Source of the DNA: Pyrenophora tritici-repentis
Lineage: Eukaryota > Ascomycota > Dothideomycetes > Pleosporales > Pleosporaceae
Direction: 5' to 3'
DNA: 64,000 bases
Assembly (NCBI RefSeq): GCF_003171515.1
Contig: NC_089391.1
Location: 3,162,001-3,226,000 of the forward strand
The position numbers and the translations under genes are program-made. Below the pieces are notes generated by a model. The model was not told where the DNA came from and did no database searches. It was given only the letters and a program-made list of their open reading frames with translations. Every line of letters starts with the position of its first letter. Position 1 is the first letter of the stretch. This document shows positions 55,601 to 63,949 of this stretch, in pieces.

Positions 55601-57804
55601 TCGCCTTTTCCGAATTTAATAGACGCTTTCCCTGCTGTAGATGTGTCTAACTTAACCGTCGGATCTTCTCTCGTAAGTGCGAGGTATTGCTCCTTGCCGA
55701 CCGTGGATACGTTTGCAGCGCCTGTATCTGGTAGGATTCCTTGGTACACAGATCGTGTGTAGCGGTCCTCAAGCAGGAACTGCGATGCTGGTGCTGACGG
55801 CGCGTCTCGGCTGTATATGTCGTCGCCCGAGATATGATGCAAGAACGCCTGGTCTGCAAGGCATTGCTCCTTGAAGAACTGGTGTTCAGAATGTGCTTCC
55901 GCGACGTCGTCATCCTCGTCATCCTCGCAGTCTTCCTCCTCTCTCCAGCCTCTCTGATTGTACTGGCTGGTGTGCTCGATCCCTTCGTATTCTGCAAGAT
56001 GTACGGAGAAGTCCTCAGGGGGCTGTGCACCTGTAAAGTATAGCGTAGAGAAGAACTGCGCACGGGCATCTTTGCGCTCTTTATCTGTGTGGTTGGTAGA
56101 CCAGCATCCTTCCTTCCGGCAAACAAAGCATTTCTTCCTCCAACGTGGCTTGAATCCTCGTCCGTTGTCGTCGCGCTGCTCGCCTCCTCGGTATGCTCCT
56201 CTGGATCCGCCTCTGAATCCTCCTCCACCTCGAGATCCACCTCGGATCCTTCCATTGCCGTTGTATCGGCGGTCTAGGTAGTATTGATCTTCTGTGACCA
56301 ACTGGGCGGTGTGTTGCCGTGCTAGGTGTGTTTCCACTGCGGATCGTAGATCTGAGAAGAGTCCTTCACAGATTGTGGCTGGCTTGAACAGTGCCATCTC
56401 AAGTTCTGGTACTCCTCGGCAGGCATTGATGACCGTAGTGCGGAGGGCATCCTCACCCTCAAAGTTCTTGCCAAGGGCACGCTGGCATAGCTGCAGCTTG
56501 TCAAGCAGGATCTGCAGAACCTCGTGTAGTCCCTTATCAGGGTTCTCTGCGCGGGTGCGAGCGAAGGTTGTAGTCGTCCAGTCTGTGTAGTAGTGCTGGT
56601 GATGGACGTCATGGTCGAAGTGGTTTTTGATTGCCATGTACGCATCAGCAAAGCTATCATCTCTCTCTACAACCTGTATGTAGAACGTCTCTGCACGCCC
56701 GGTAAGGATACGGGGAAACACTGCGTGAAACTGCTCCTCCTGGATATCTACCTGCCAGCAGATGCTGAAGAAGATCTTAATCTTATCGTCTAGGAGATCG
56801 TACGCATTCCCTGTATACTTGTTGCTATTGTCCCATAGCTTAGAGAACTGCGTGATCGTATTGGCTTCGAGCCGATCGTTGCGAGACCATCGCGGCGGTA
56901 GCGTCTTGTACGGGTCATGTGGTAGGCCAAGGGGTCTGTCAGGTACTCGGTTTGTAGGTTGCTGAGGGAAAGGTGTCACCTCGCGGTATGCGGTCGCTGG
57001 GGGTCGTGTCTGTGTCTGCGGGTACCATTGTTGTGGTTGCATAGCCTGCTCCGTTTGTCGAGGCTGTGGTCCTGCATAGGCATTGATCGCGTAGGGCGGT
57101 TGTTGTAGCTCTTGATATTGCGGGTGGCTTCGAACGCCTTGTCTCACTCTATACTGCTCGCCCTGTGACGGACGTTGTGGCTGCGGCTGTAGCGGTTCCA
57201 GTGGCTGCGTCTGTTGCAGTGGCTGCTGCGCTTGTCTATCTATAGGGGCTGCTAGATGTGCGTTCTGCTGACGCTGGTACGCCTCAGAACGTTCGTCAAA
57301 CTTCTCGGCCTTGAACTCTGCAGGGTCCCATTCGGGAGCGTTTTCTCCTCCTAGTAAGTTGAAGAGGGAATCAGCTACTCTAGCCCGAAATTTGCCTGTA
57401 TAGACTCCCCTATACCGGAGCACAGTCTTCAGAGATCTTAGCGTAGTGCGCTCAACCTTCTGGAATAGCTCTCGTGTCCATCCTTCAAAGTCCCATTGGT
57501 AGTCGAAGTATAGTCTCTCATCCCATTCCATTCCTACATGGTAGTCGTGGATAGCCTTCGCGACCCAGGTTGTTGCGTGCGTCTCGTCTGCATCCTCTGG
57601 TGCGGGTACACCCCAGAGAGATGGGTTGATATAGTCAAACGTGACTGTGTATGGACAGTGTCGCATAAGGTGTTCAGCAGTAAACTTCGCTCCTGGGGAT
57701 ATAGTTTCTGCGCGCTTGCTTGTATTGCGTTCGGATGGATAGTTGAGTAGTTGCTCTTGAACATCAGCGTCTGTATCGCCAGAGTTGCTCTGGCTGCCTG
57801 CCAT
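52612..57804 (-). CDS. Copia gag-pol polyprotein, 1730 aa, intact
   Basis: One open frame from MAGSQSNSG. Residues about 300-500 are gag; the knuckle CFVCRKEGCWSTNH has C-C-C-H order, not the usual C-C-H-C. Protease: DTGAANVS. Integrase: zinc domain (LRRLHRRFGHP ... FCHHCQLHS), catalytic Asp in ILVDVMYL, Asp in IITHDAGTNF, Glu in IGKTERYH. Reverse transcriptase: catalytic Asp in LRDITQAYPQ, and MQTDDTLML where most Copia elements have YVDD. RNase H: Asp in VFVDGSF, Glu in ASEIYG, Asp in VICTDSYS. All catalytic acids are present. The Gln-rich segment at about 185-275 separates an N-terminal region from gag proper. No frameshift separates gag and pol, so gag excess must come from another mechanism. 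Confidence 0.95.
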   Translation of the reverse strand: MAGSQSNSGDTDADVQEQLLNYPSERNTSKRAETISPGAKFTAEHLMRHCPYTVTFDYINPSLWGVPAPEDADETHATTWVAKAIHDYHVGMEWDERLYFDYQWDFEGWTRELFQKVERTTLRSLKTVLRYRGVYTGKFRARVADSLFNLLGGENAPEWDPAEFKAEKFDERSEAYQRQQNAHLAAPIDRQAQQPLQQTQPLEPLQPQPQRPSQGEQYRVRQGVRSHPQYQELQQPPYAINAYAGPQPRQTEQAMQPQQWYPQTQTRPPATAYREVTPFPQQPTNRVPDRPLGLPHDPYKTLPPRWSRNDRLEANTITQFSKLWDNSNKYTGNAYDLLDDKIKIFFSICWQVDIQEEQFHAVFPRILTGRAETFYIQVVERDDSFADAYMAIKNHFDHDVHHQHYYTDWTTTTFARTRAENPDKGLHEVLQILLDKLQLCQRALGKNFEGEDALRTTVINACRGVPELEMALFKPATICEGLFSDLRSAVETHLARQHTAQLVTEDQYYLDRRYNGNGRIRGGSRGGGGFRGGSRGAYRGGEQRDDNGRGFKPRWRKKCFVCRKEGCWSTNHTDKERKDARAQFFSTLYFTGAQPPEDFSVHLAEYEGIEHTSQYNQRGWREEEDCEDDEDDDVAEAHSEHQFFKEQCLADQAFLHHISGDDIYSRDAPSAPASQFLLEDRYTRSVYQGILPDTGAANVSTVGKEQYLALTREDPTVKLDTSTAGKASIKFGKGEATASIGTVQVSTEIGKINFEVLEAPTPFLLCLADMDRLKVYFNNTTDELVQDDVHIPVIRKWGHPWFHLNKRERATMFLTETELRRLHRRFGHPAVTRLVKLLKDAGHNDFEERTLEEVTKFCHHCQLHSSAPRRFKFTLKDDHHFNYEILVDVMYLSNKPVLHVVDSSTAFQGARFLSAISAKETWQALRILWIDTYQGPPDIITHDAGTNFASAEFRAEAKIMGVTCKQVPTEAHWSIGKTERYHAPLRRAWDILHAELTDTMSDDAILQMAVKAVNDTAGPDGLVPTLLVFGAYPRMTAESPPSPSMVKRSEAIQKATKALRKLTAERQVADALNTRNGPATADMLALPLQSEVLVWRESDGWNGPYKIASTDGHNITVDMVNGPATFRSTVVKPYYRPDHLWSDPDAPHAPNEPNEPHEPIAVPPAAQPRRRGRPPGSKNKRKAHAYITKKEQDDLELAIKLRNDGVITTSGAPFEASDDQEISDLVGRGVFKFEQYDERLHSKIRIFKSRLVREVKGKTTKPYEKSRLVIQGYQDYGKEAILTQSPTIQRCSQRLIMSLAPGLVQSGMSVELRDITQAYPQAQTTLKRTILAHLPTELVHRYPEGTILHVIKPLYGIAEAGVHWWTTYHGHHCKELDMSTSTYDPCLLITNSDDADVFGIVGMQTDDTLMLGTTAFLSREEKKIQKAQFRSKPKAMLTPEVQLDFNGCTLTMDASRVLILRQKGQGGRIRLVDIRAPDRAQQYTEQRARGAYIASTCQPEASFDLSVAAQAQQPSDEDIKALNKRLKWQMENLTRGLRYVTVNLTEAKLIVFVDGSFANNKDLSSQLGFVLMLVNESIGANTFTIQGNVIHYSSTKCKRITRSVLASEIYGMVNGFDIGIAVATTLRIVTERLGLPAIPLVICTDSYSLYECLVKLGTTKEKRLMIDIMALRQSYERREITEIRWINGEDNPADAFTKASPNRALERFIDGNKLTVRVDGWVQRPTSFDV

Positions 57805-57920
57805 CGTGCCGGTGTATATTGACGCGTTGCCTTGTCTTGTCTAGCTGGTTGGTCGGTTCCAGCGCTTGTGGTTGTACGTGATAGGATCGTCCGGGGACGC
57901 TCGTACGGAATCGCTACGCG

Positions 57921-58074
57921 TTGCTGACGCACTATAGTCGTCCCGAGACTTCTCGCGTCGGGATATCAATAGTCTGTCGCTCTGCGCTGCTGACGTGCTG
58001 TAGTCGTCCCAAGACTTCTCGCGTCGGGATTTCAACAGTGTGTCTTTGTGCGTTGCTGACGCGCTGTAATCGAG
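57921..58074 (-). repeat. 66-bp tandem repeat in the Copia leader
   Basis: About 2.3 copies with a 66-bp period (starts at 57921, 57987 and 58053), containing GTCGTCCCGAGACTTCTCGC-like sequence with an inverted CCCGA/TCGGG pair. It lies in the untranslated leader between the 5' LTR and gag, where packaging or translation signals would be expected. Confidence 0.75.
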
Positions 58075-58258
58075 CTTCGGCCTGGATTAGCAGCTTAGAG
58101 GGAGGTTTTGATCGCTATGCGTTATCTCTGCCTCGCTCTGTTCTTAGCACAGAATCTTCTCTCAGGAGTATAACGTCGTGCGTTAGGGAGGCTGTCAAAG
58201 ATGCGGTCTGTCTCTTCTTCCTTGCTGTCTGTGATCGCCTCAAGCAATCACTGATCAG

Positions 58259-58449
58259 TGTTGGTTGGCTTTGCACTAAGTGCGTAAAGGGAAATAACGA
58301 TAACTAGGAATGCATTCTGTTCGGTGGTTCTAATTGATATCTACGAACATAGGTGCTACGAAGGTATACCTAAGCTCTGCGCAAGGTGGGCCGAAGTCGG
58401 GCCGAAGTGTCCAGCAGCCGACGTCTCTACCGATACTCACGATCCGACA
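58259..58449 (-). repeat. 5' LTR of the Copia element
   Basis: 191 bp; the element's promoter should lie here, reading leftwards. The sense strand immediately after it reads CTGATCAGTGATTGCTTG (58258-58241), where the primer-binding site should be; I could not match it to a tRNA. Confidence 0.94.
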
Positions 58450-58700
58450 CTTTCTCAGTTAAAGCCTTATGCTCCGAATGCGACAAGCGGAGCACCTATG
58501 AAGAACGGTTTGTGGACCGCTGCGGTCCAGGTACAAAAGCGCATTGGGGTCATGCAGCTTGTACCACTGAGAAGGATCTAGATGGACATGAAGGGCATTG
58601 GTGCACTCTTTATGTGAGTTGAAATAACTTTCAAAGTCTTTCTTACGATTACATTTTACCTGGACAATAAGCTAACTTATCCTAGTATAAGTGTTGTTAA
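58450..58700 (+). pseudogene. 3' part of the split small secreted Cys-rich protein gene
   Basis: After the right target duplication (58450-58454) the reading phase of the 5' part continues from 58455 for 53 codons to 58613. There a 72-nt intron (58614-58685; GTGAGT donor, CTAAC branch, TAG acceptor) leads to a 15-nt last exon coding four residues that end in two cysteines, then TAA. Read through the intron instead, the frame stops at 58620-58622. Counting both parts, the ancestral product would have been about 99 residues with eight cysteines. The intact phase, splice sites and even Cys number show that the gene was functional until recently. No further lesions are visible. Confidence 0.75.
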
Positions 58701-59410
58701 GTAGATGACGGATGTTTTGTTTGGCGACTGGTCCCACCCTGGGGTCTGGCGTAAGAAACTGAATGGGACTGTCGGAATGTGTAGTATAGTGCTATCTGTA
58801 TACCGAGTAGCGTCATAGCCTATGCGCCAACTAGCGCCTTCTTGGCGTGTTTGGTTTTCTATGTTACAACTTACCTACCTAAGTGTGCAGGGACGCGACC
58901 CACAACGGACCGTCTACCGTCGCAACTCAAACCAAATTAGTTGACTGTGTATGACGGACATGATATTGATGTTGCGGGCGGCATGTGAGAAGCGGTACTA
59001 GCAGTGTGTGGCTGACATCATCGGGGCATGTGCCTCGGCTTGCTCACAAGACCCTGAGCAGATGTCCGGAACATGAAGCTGGTATAAGAGCTGACCGGTG
59101 CAGTCGTTACGGTTTGGATTGCTAGTTCTGTTGTCTCGACCCGGCCTCCCCGTCTCTCCGCATCTTGTCTCGGGCCAATCCAAGTCGATACTGCGGGGTT
59201 AGCGTGTGCGGAAGCGGCTTACAAGGTTCCAAGCTGCCCCTCGGCCGGTGAAACGCAGCTGGCGGCGTGGGTGAAGCATACGCCGCCATCATGCCAGACT
59301 CAGCTATTCCCAAGCTCTCTAGCTCCTCTATTTCTTCTGCTTCTTCTTCTCCTTCACAACAAACTTGTTCACAATCCCGCCTTACTCAGATATCCTCTCA
59401 CATTGAACCA
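58701..59410. other. Gene-free stretch upstream of the aminotransferase gene
   Basis: About 700 bp that should hold the promoter and the C/T-rich leader of the next gene (pyrimidine tracts at 59320-59360). An in-frame ATG at 59291 would extend the aminotransferase by 40 residues. Confidence 0.5.
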
Positions 59411-60759
59411 ATGGCTGCCACCGCTTTCGACGCCAATGTCGTCCCCCAGGCCCCCGAAGACCCGCTCTTCGGCTTGATGGCTGCCTTCCGCCGCGATGAA
59501 GACCCCAAGAAGGTCGACCTAGGCATTGGCGCCTACAGAGACGACAACGCAAAGCCCTGGGTCTTACCCGTCGTCAAGATGGTGAGCCATCAGCATCCAC
59601 AAAGCTGTAGAGCACCTGACTAACTATCACCCAGGCCGACGACCGCCTACGCAACGACCCCAACCTCAACCACGAGTACCTGCCCATCGCCGGTCTTCCT
59701 GAGTTCACAACCGCCTCCCAGAAGCTGGTGTTGGGCGCCGACAGCCCCGCGATCAAGGAGAAGCGGGTGGGCACATCACTCCACCACGTCATGACTTGAG
59801 CTCACACCACGCAGGTCACTAGCTTGCAGACCATCTCCGGCACCGGTGCCGTGCACTTGGGCGCTCTCTTCCTCGCAAAGTTCTACAAGACACAGAGTGA
59901 ACGTACCGCCTACTTCTCCGACCCAACATGGGCGAACCACTTCCAGATCTTCTCCAACGTCGGTCTCCAACACAAGACATACCCCTACTTCTCCAAGAAG
60001 ACAAAGGGTCTCGACTTTGATGGCATGATTGGTGCCCTCGAGAGCGCGACTGAGGGCAGCATCATCGTGTTGCACGCTTGCGCCCATAACCCCACCGGTG
60101 TCGATGCTACACAGGAGCAATGGAAGAAGATTGCTAGTGTGATCAAGTCGAAGAAGCACTTCCCCTTCTTCGACACGGCATACCAGGGTTTCGCGTCTGG
60201 CGACCTTGCTACTGATGCCTGGTCCATCCGCTACTTTGTCGAGCAAGGTTTCGAGATGTGCATCGCTCAGTCATACGCAAAGAACTTTGGTCTGTACGGC
60301 GAGCGTGCCGGCTGCTTCCACTTTGTCACATCCCCCTCGTCTGATGCCGAGTCCACCGTCAAGCGCATCGCCTCGCAGCTCGCCATCCTCCAGCGCTCCG
60401 AGATCTCAAACCCCCCTGCCTACGGCGCCCGCATCGCCTCGACCGTCCTCAACGACCCAAAGCTCTTCGCTGAGTGGGAGGAGAACCTCCGCACAATGTC
60501 CGGTCGTATAAAGGAGATGCGCAAGGCCCTCCGCAGCAAACTCGAGGACATGGGCACCCCAGGCACATGGAACCACATCACCGAACAAATTGGCATGTTC
60601 AGCTTCACTGGCTTGACTGAGCAGCAGGTACTCAAGATCCGCGAAGACTCGCACGTTTACATGACCAAGAACGGTCGTATCTCTATGGCTGGTCTCAACA
60701 CTCACAACATCGACTACTTTGCCAAGGCTGTCGACAAGGTTGTTAGAGAGACCCAGTAG
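59411..60759 (+). CDS. AAT2: Aspartate aminotransferase, cytosolic type
   Basis: Three exons, 59411-59581, 59635-59766 and 59815-60759, with introns of 53 nt (GTGAGC, CTGACTAAC branch) and 48 nt (GTGGGC, ATGAC branch), give 415 aa, the usual length. It interconverts aspartate and 2-oxoglutarate with oxaloacetate and glutamate. Visible features: DLGIGAYRDD near the N-terminus, SGTGAVHLGALFL at the cofactor phosphate site, HACAHNPTGVD, and the Schiff-base lysine at 257 in SYAKNFGLYGERAG (258 in the pig cytosolic enzyme), then GRISMAGLN near the end. The start chosen (MAATAFDANV) gives a product without a targeting sequence. An upstream in-frame ATG at 59291 would add a 40-residue Ser-rich N-terminus with few basic residues, not an obvious mitochondrial signal. 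Confidence 0.93.
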
Positions 60760-60999
60760 GTGATTTGAATGGCTGGAAAGACTATCAAGAGACGGTCTCG
60801 ACAGGGAACAAGCGAGCTCCAAGCTGGCATATGCATGAATGATTTCACGACTACTGGTGGGTTGAGTAGAACTTGGAGAAGGAAGCTACTATAGACCAAA
60901 TCAATTGCATTAGACATTTCTCTGCAACAACAATCTTTGTTCCAAACTATGTATGATATTTACTAATATAAAAGCTACAACAATAGCCAGCGACAGTTC

Positions 61000-62772
61000 T
61001 CAACGAAGCGTAAACCGTGATATAGTCCACCCTCTACTCTTCATCTTGGGAGTAAATCCACTACTATTCCCACTTAGCCCTGTAGTCATCCTAGTAGGAA
61101 TAACACCAGCACCAACCCCACTATCACCATCACGCCCCCGCCGCGGGACGTGGAAATCTAAACTCCCCGCTTTGTGGTGTGAATGTATATTTACTCTGTC
61201 CGTTACCCGTGGTGGTGGCGTAGAAATTGATGTGGAGAAGGCTGGTCGAGAAGGTGGTGGTGGTGGAGACGGAGATGGAGTAATCACCGCCCCTTGGAGG
61301 GGAAGTTGTAGATCACTACTGTTTGTGCTGGTACTAGTGCTAACGTTTGCGCCACTGGTACCTGCTGTCGCACTGGTACTGATAATAGTACTCGTATCCC
61401 GCATAAGCGACGACGTAGATATAAGAACCGGTACTGAGATTAACGAGCCCGAGCCCGAGGCTGCGTGTGTGGTATAAGGGTCCGCAGTGTGTGGTCTACC
61501 ATCAGGTTGTGATACTGCACTTGGAATTGGTCGGAAGACATCTTCTAGTATCTCTCCTCCTTTTACTGGTGGTGGGGGCGAAGGCGGTGGTAAGGGGGGT
61601 AGAGGACGGTTTAGTGGTGCTAGCCATGGTGGTGTTATGGATTCGGATTTTAGTTGTTGCTGTTGCTGTTGTTGTGGTTTAGTCGTAACGGCAGAAGGTC
61701 GAGGTAGCGCAGTGGTGGTAGTGTAAGAAGCAGACGAAAGTTTCTCCAACGCAGCATGTAAAGCCTTTGCATCCAACTCCACACCGCCACCCGTGCTTTT
61801 CGATGCGTAAACAGTAATTTCCTGGGAGTGAGTCGTGTTGTTTGAGAGGGGCCGCGAGGACGTCGCTGATGGTAGGGTTGATATGGACGACGAGTGGGTG
61901 GGTGGTGGTGTGGAGCCGCTGTTTGAGGGGCTGGAGGAACGGGATGTGTTGGGTGAGGAATATTGTTCTTCTTCCGATCCTTCCGGCTTTGGTATCGGAC
62001 TCCGTCGCCTCTGCTGCCGCCGCTGTTGAGTGTGGAAGGTTTGCGATGACTTTGTTGCTAGCGGGCGGACGCAGGACCATGGTGGAGACTCTTGCATGAG
62101 GTCGTAGATGTTTGGTTCATTTTCCGATTGTTCTTTACCACTATCTCTGCTGCTATAACTACCCCATTCTTCTAGTTTCTGCGCTACCCATGGATTCTGC
62201 GTGCAGCGTAGTTTGGAAAAGTAGGCGCTGCAGGCTTGGGCGTTGGTGAGCGGGTGGCCGTAGTCGAGCAGGTCCTCGAGAACGGTTTTGAATTCCTGGT
62301 TGAATTCCTGCATGCTGTCGTATTGGTCGATGTGTAGGTTGAGGAAGTGGCAGAAGGCGTGGTGGTAGGATTCAAAGTTGAAGACGGCGAAGCGCGCATC
62401 AAGGGCTTCGAGGAGTTGTTGCGCAGAGTGGTTTGTGGGTGGTAAAGGAGGTCCGACTTCGAATACGTCTTGCATTACTTCTTCGGCGAGGGAGAGGAAG
62501 ATGTCGAGTTTGACTTCGCGGTCTTGCCGGACCCATGCTCGGCGCTCTTCCAGAAGGCTGGGTTGTGTGTCTTTTGTCTTTTTGGTTGACATGCTGGAGC
62601 TTCTTCGTGTCTTGGGCATGGGCATGGGAAGAGAGCCGTCGCAGTATTTCCACGTTCCTTTCGATTCCAGGACAAATTGTACGCCCCGCCGCCATCGGGA
62701 GTACTCCGGTCCAGATGCAGATGGCATCAGTATCGGTACGCCGGGCAGACGTGGTGAGGTTGGATGTGTCAT
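61000..62772 (-). CDS. Gag-like domain protein, possibly domesticated from a Copia-type element
   Basis: One exon, 590 aa from the ATG at 62772 (MTHPTSPRLPG); a further ATG at 62880 is in frame but would add a hydrophobic stretch that looks like leader sequence. Residues about 20-200 read like Copia gag (UBN2/DUF4219 type): YSRWRRGVQFVLESKGTWKY near the start, RRAWVRQDREVKLDIFLSL, LLEALDARFAVFNF, FNQEFKTVLEDLLDYGHPL. Residues about 245-590 are Ser/Thr/Pro-rich and disordered, with a Gln run and Pro runs. There is no zinc knuckle, protease or pol, and I see no LTRs beside it. Its gag segment is not close to that of the Copia element at 52355. The intact frame and added tail suggest a host gene made from gag, which is inference. 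Function unknown. Confidence 0.6.
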   Translation of the reverse strand: MTHPTSPRLPGVPILMPSASGPEYSRWRRGVQFVLESKGTWKYCDGSLPMPMPKTRRSSSMSTKKTKDTQPSLLEERRAWVRQDREVKLDIFLSLAEEVMQDVFEVGPPLPPTNHSAQQLLEALDARFAVFNFESYHHAFCHFLNLHIDQYDSMQEFNQEFKTVLEDLLDYGHPLTNAQACSAYFSKLRCTQNPWVAQKLEEWGSYSSRDSGKEQSENEPNIYDLMQESPPWSCVRPLATKSSQTFHTQQRRQQRRRSPIPKPEGSEEEQYSSPNTSRSSSPSNSGSTPPPTHSSSISTLPSATSSRPLSNNTTHSQEITVYASKSTGGGVELDAKALHAALEKLSSASYTTTTALPRPSAVTTKPQQQQQQQLKSESITPPWLAPLNRPLPPLPPPSPPPPVKGGEILEDVFRPIPSAVSQPDGRPHTADPYTTHAASGSGSLISVPVLISTSSLMRDTSTIISTSATAGTSGANVSTSTSTNSSDLQLPLQGAVITPSPSPPPPPSRPAFSTSISTPPPRVTDRVNIHSHHKAGSLDFHVPRRGRDGDSGVGAGVIPTRMTTGLSGNSSGFTPKMKSRGWTISRFTLR

Positions 62773-63859
62773 TTCGATTCGAGGTGTGTATTCGATTTCC
62801 AAAGAAAATTGTACGACATGAACGCGAAGGAAAAAAAAGTAGATGACAGAAATAGAGGGAAACCACCTACTCTTGAACATAGATACGCCATTCCCCGCAT
62901 GCACGTCTCGGCAGTGACATACCTACTATATCTTACCAATCCACGCACACAAACTAGTCTCCTAGCCACGCCTCTAAACAGTCAGCTTTCCCATTTCCAG
63001 CTCCTTAAATCCCGACTCCTTCGTGCAACCTTCCTCCTATCTCAACGCCGACCCCCGACAAGACAAGCAAGCCCCGAACCAACCGCAACACCACAACCCT
63101 GCATCGCCACACCCATTTTAGGTCTATCGCACCTCGCACCCTTGGATAAGGCTTGCCCTCAGGCCTCTTTGCTCAGGGCTCCCAGGCAAGCCATCGAACA
63201 AGCAAGCCTTCCCGCTACCACAACCCGGCGTTACGGGATTCGCATGCAAAAGGGGCGGCGTTGGCGTGGCCCTCTAGGTCAGCAAAGACTTTGCGGCGTT
63301 GCGGCGTTCGGGTTGTTTTGTGCTGTATGTAAGATGTATGTGGGTGTGTGCTGATCACGGATCACGGGCGAATGGGAGGTTGGCGTGATGAGGCTGACTG
63401 AGCGAGCGCCTTATTCGGCACTTCGGAGTCCGTCCGGTGGGCTGTCGGGATGTATGTGAGTGTGTTGTGCAGCCTGAGGATTGGGGAGAGCGGGGCCGGG
63501 TGTGTGCGCTTTTTTGTAGGAGTGTGGGTGGAGTTGTTTCTCTTTGATGATGAAGAGCGATGGATGCGAAGGATCATGTGTGACATCACGTGTTGGGTGG
63601 AAGCCCGTGTACCGGCTTCGACTGTGTCTCTAAAGACGGCCAATAGATAGAACGCTAGGTACTCCTTCGGGTTTAAGGAATATCTCGAAGCGATCAAGGC
63701 GCATCGGCTTAATACCCGCGTAGTTGTGCATATCCGGCACTCATGTTCGGTTCGCTTGAGGTAGGTTCCTTGGAACGCTGAACCCACGTGGTCAGATGTG
63801 ATGATTTTGTAAATATGTATATATTGTATTTTATTTTTACATCTTTCATCAAATCATAT
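62773..63859. other. Gene-free stretch before the tRNA gene
   Basis: About 1.1 kb with the leader and promoter of the gag-like gene and the 5' flank of the tRNA. Frames at 62764-63354 (plus) and 63362-63787 (minus) have no recognisable domain. The 50 bp before the tRNA are A/T-rich, as is common upstream of Pol III genes. Confidence 0.45.
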
Positions 63860-63940
63860 GGCGTTGTGGCGGAGTGGTTATCGCGCAAGACTAGAAATCT
63901 TGTTCCTTCGGGAGCGTCAGTTCGAATCTGGCCAACGTCG
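63860..63940 (+). tRNA. tRNA-Ser, anticodon AGA
   Basis: The acceptor arms GGCGTTG (63860-63866) and CAACGTC (63933-63939) pair with one G-U. The anticodon stem CAAGA/TCTTG encloses the loop CTAGAAA with anticodon AGA at 63893-63895. A long variable arm (CCTTCGGG) marks a class II tRNA, as expected for serine. The T-arm GTCAG/CTGGC carries the loop TTCGAAT, part of the internal B box. No intron. The first A of the anticodon should be edited to inosine so as to read UCU, UCC and UCA. Confidence 0.95.
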
Positions 63941-63942
63941 TC

Positions 63943-63949
63943 TTTTTTT
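63943..63949 (+). terminator. Pol III terminator of tRNA-Ser
   Basis: A run of seven T three bases after the tRNA 3' end, the standard RNA polymerase III stop signal. Confidence 0.9.

Larger units (their letters stand above)
52355..58449 (-). mobile_element. Complete LTR/Copia retrotransposon, 6095 bp
   Basis: Sense strand is minus. The two LTRs (191 and 192 bp) are identical except for one base in a T/C run. They begin TG and end CA in both orientations and are flanked by CTTTC duplications. Between them lie one uninterrupted 1730-codon gag-pol frame and a leader with 66-bp repeats. The domain order protease, integrase, reverse transcriptase, RNase H is the Copia order. Near-identical LTRs and an open frame indicate a recent insertion that may still be mobile. 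It interrupts a small secreted-protein gene. A solo LTR of the same family is at 18218-18409. Confidence 0.96.

Noticed and set aside
52612..58700. Treating the Copia insertion as lying between genes
   Set aside because: The phase, Cys content, signal peptide and target duplication place it inside one secreted-protein reading frame.
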